In this document: positions 62,273 to 64,000 of the stretch, piece after piece
Position numbering within the stretch: position 1 is the stretch's first letter
Layout of the letters: each line of letters begins with the position of its first letter
Assembly: GCF_900110375.1 (NCBI RefSeq)
Contig: NZ_FODN01000003.1
Span: 1-64,000, forward strand
Direction of reading: 5' to 3'
Origin: Flavobacterium sinopsychrotolerans
GTDB taxonomy: Bacteria; Bacteroidota; Bacteroidia; Flavobacteriales; Flavobacteriaceae
Length of the DNA stretch: 64,000 bases
Notes under the pieces: model-generated
What the model was told of the DNA's origin: nothing
Databases searched by the model: none
The model's input: the letters and a program-made list of their open reading frames with translations, nothing else
Made by a program: the position numbers and the translations under genes

Positions 62273-63651
62273 AATTCTTTATGCTTTTGTTTAAAAAGTA
62301 CCTTACCCGGATATTTCTCAGCATACGCAAGGATTAAATCTACAGTGTATTGGTTGCTTTTATAAGGAGTGACATAATCTTTTATCTCAGAGGGATCCGT
62401 AAATCCTATATCCGAAGCAATATATCCCATGCCATAAAAGTGACCGTTTTCAACCCAAATACAACTGCGTTCTTCTGCAGACCTGCCTTTGTCTATAATG
62501 GCAAAGCTGGGCCTGTTTTTTACTAAAAAATCAATAGCGTTTTCGACTTGTTCGTTGTGTATTTCCACTTCAGGTAAATCGTTCCGGTCTGGTTTTGGAA
62601 TGAATTCTCCGTGGTCCTCCATGCCGTAATTACAGAATCGATTATCAATGCCAAATTGTTCGGATAGGCTGCGCAATACATTGATGCCTTTGTACAAACT
62701 ATTGAAAGACTCTATGCTAGCCTGAAATTTGCCCAGTTTTCCAATTGCCAGATATCGGTAACCGCTGCGGGCTTCATACTCATACAGTCCATATTTAGGG
62801 TCAAAGCGTTTTAGTGCCCTGTTGTAGGTGGGCCACAGTTTCTTAATTTCAGTACATTCCAGCAACAGTGCCATTAATTCGGTAGCACAGACTTCAAAGG
62901 AAATACCGTGTATGTCCCTCAGAAAGTTTTGCCTTTGTGGCGTGATATTATGGCCACTGAAATGGGAAGCGACCCGTTTTTTTAAGTTGATCGCCTTTCC
63001 TACGTAAATGACTTTTCTTGTCTGATCGTAAAAATAATACACCCCTGCTTTATCCGGTAACTGCTCAAAATCAGCAGGTGGCAGGTTAGGAGGTAAACGC
63101 TGGTCTTGAGAAGTTTTTTTTATCATTTTTTCGATTACTCCTTCAACATCCCATTCCAGCAAACGAGAAAATAGGATGGCTGTGGCATCTGCATCACCAC
63201 CAGCACGATGTTGGTTTGTCAAAGGAATATCTAAGGATTGGCAAAGCCTTCCCAAGCTATATGAAGCCAGTCCCGATTTAATCTTTCTAGCGGCGCGAAC
63301 GGTACACAATTTTGGTGCAGTCCACTTGAATCCGCTTGCTTCGAGTTGGTGGCGAACAAACGAATAATCAAAGTTCACATTATGGGCAACGAAAATACGT
63401 CCGGTAAGCATTTCTAAAACTTTTTCAGAAATGGCATCAAAAATGGGTGCGTCCCGTACCATTTCATTGTTAATTCCGGTTAGCGAAAAAATGGCAAGCG
63501 GTATTTCCTTTTCTGGGTTGACGAGCGTTTCCCAACGGTCTATTATGTTAGTTCCGTTATGGATAATAATGGCAATTTCTGTAATGCGGCTGCCACTGGC
63601 ATTCCCGCCTGTGGTTTCTATATCTACTATTGCGTATTCCTGATTTTTCAT
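62269..63651 (-). CDS. DnaQ-type 3'-5' exonuclease fused to a GIY-YIG (UvrC/Cho-like) nuclease
   Basis: This 460-residue protein starts best at the ATG at 63649-63651 (MKNQEYAIVDIETTGG). The N-terminal exonuclease (about 1-175) has ExoI AIVDIETTGG, ExoII AHNVNFDYSFVRHQL and ExoIII HRAGGDADATA, all catalytic acids kept. The GIY-YIG domain (about 200-285) has AGVYYFYD and VIYVGKAINLKKRVASHF, like the UvrC N-terminal and Cho nucleases. The C-terminal part (about 285-460) is unassigned. It overlaps alkB by 4 bp. The protein resembles epsilon-UvrC fusions known from several bacteria and is likely a DNA-repair nuclease. Confidence 0.92.
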   Translation of the reverse strand: MKNQEYAIVDIETTGGNASGSRITEIAIIIHNGTNIIDRWETLVNPEKEIPLAIFSLTGINNEMVRDAPIFDAISEKVLEMLTGRIFVAHNVNFDYSFVRHQLEASGFKWTAPKLCTVRAARKIKSGLASYSLGRLCQSLDIPLTNQHRAGGDADATAILFSRLLEWDVEGVIEKMIKKTSQDQRLPPNLPPADFEQLPDKAGVYYFYDQTRKVIYVGKAINLKKRVASHFSGHNITPQRQNFLRDIHGISFEVCATELMALLLECTEIKKLWPTYNRALKRFDPKYGLYEYEARSGYRYLAIGKLGKFQASIESFNSLYKGINVLRSLSEQFGIDNRFCNYGMEDHGEFIPKPDRNDLPEVEIHNEQVENAIDFLVKNRPSFAIIDKGRSAEERSCIWVENGHFYGMGYIASDIGFTDPSEIKDYVTPYKSNQYTVDLILAYAEKYPGKVLFKQKHKEL

Positions 63652-63865
63652 GTGATTTATATAATTTATCTTCTTTTGTCTTGACACAAAAGAAGCAAAA
63701 AGTCAAGGCTGGCAAATCAAAAGCTTGAAAACTACCTTGAAGCGTCGTTCCGCGCCCCAAGCCGTTCGCCTTGCAGGCTCAACTCGTGGAGCGCTGCCAC
63801 TATGCTTCTTCGTTGTTTTCTAACACTTTTGATTTAAGGCCTGAAAACATTCTAATACCATTTTG
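63652..63865. other. Spacer before the nuclease-alkB operon
   Basis: About 210 bp with a palindrome-like stretch TTTTGTCTTGACACAAAAG near 63674-63692 that could pair. No gene and no clear promoter were recognised. It presumably carries the promoter of the nuclease-alkB pair. Confidence 0.4.
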
Positions 63866-64000
63866 TTAGTCATTGATCATCTTATTTCTTGGTAAATTAA
63901 TTTCATGCTCCTGAGGATACGGTGCTCGATGTGTCATGCTGACATCTTCCCGAATTTGTTGGTGTACTTTATATTGCCGGTCGCTGGTGTTGGAATATCT
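63866..64000 (-). CDS. Partial gene running off the window, C-terminal end
   Basis: The last 44 codons of a minus-strand gene are visible, ending at a TAA (63866-63868). The residues (VHQQIREDVSMTHRAPYPQE, INLPRNKMIND) are polar and normal in composition. No family was recognised from this stretch. Confidence 0.5.
   Translation of the reverse strand, partial: RYSNTSDRQYKVHQQIREDVSMTHRAPYPQEHEINLPRNKMIND

Noticed and set aside
63674-63760. Extension of the nuclease gene's N-terminus and an overlapping minus-strand frame
   Set aside because: The exonuclease motif starts directly after the ATG at 63651; extra residues are Lys/Cys-rich and unlike the family.

Overview
The window looks like a Flavobacterium-type Bacteroidota chromosome. 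It is AT-rich, with lipoproteins and a TonB receptor controlled by a FecI/FecR-type sigma/anti-sigma pair, -7 elements of the TAnnTTTG kind, few Shine-Dalgarno sequences, and protein families typical of flavobacteria. No complete rRNA or tRNA gene and no CRISPR array were seen.

Bases 1-17300: a complete IS3-family insertion sequence (1-1261) abuts a large minus-strand signalling cluster. The cluster holds four big hybrid histidine kinases (one with CheB and CheR modules fused at its N-terminus), a lone receiver, stand-alone CheR and CheB, and an AraC-type regulator. No chemoreceptor, CheW or CheA is present, so these methylation-type modules probably serve non-chemotactic signalling. The AraC stop codon lies in frame with the first kinase, whose PAS domain begins before its first ATG.

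Bases 17300-48000: ordinary chromosomal genes. They include a fused 2-oxoacid dehydrogenase E1, an M1-peptidase-like protein without HExxH and with a probable beta-barrel tail, a LOG-family hydrolase, uvrA, a CBS-ClC channel, an AlkD-like protein, two tandem gamma-glutamyltransferases, AcpH, a phosphoglucosamine mutase, an ECF sigma/FecR/TonB-receptor locus with a divergent lipoprotein-metalloprotease-barrel operon, a class V aminotransferase, a lipid A acyltransferase, a rhomboid protease and a SIMPL protein. Two near-identical promoter-like sites with the same internal spacing (40378-40406 minus, 41105-41133 plus) tie the FecR/TonB-receptor genes to the divergent operon as a likely ECF regulon.

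Bases 48100-52290: an accessory region that starts at a 22-nt tRNA 3'-end remnant, still followed by the tRNA's terminator. It holds a compact four-gene phage-like cassette with its own promoter and terminator, small mobile-element-type ORFs, and a G+C-rich block of about 650 bp without genes that ends in a terminator (a possible structured RNA). It ends in a junction between two broken genes. No integrase is visible.

Bases 52290-64000: a stress and DNA-repair island. It holds a truncated YciE/DUF892 gene, disordered and acidic small proteins, an SRPBCC protein, a DUF6799 protein, a glycine-zipper stress protein, the two-component NHEJ system (LigD and Ku), a decayed Nei/Fpg glycosylase gene, a decayed DUF1810 gene, AlkB, and a DnaQ-exonuclease/GIY-YIG nuclease. 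A partial unidentified gene runs off the right end.
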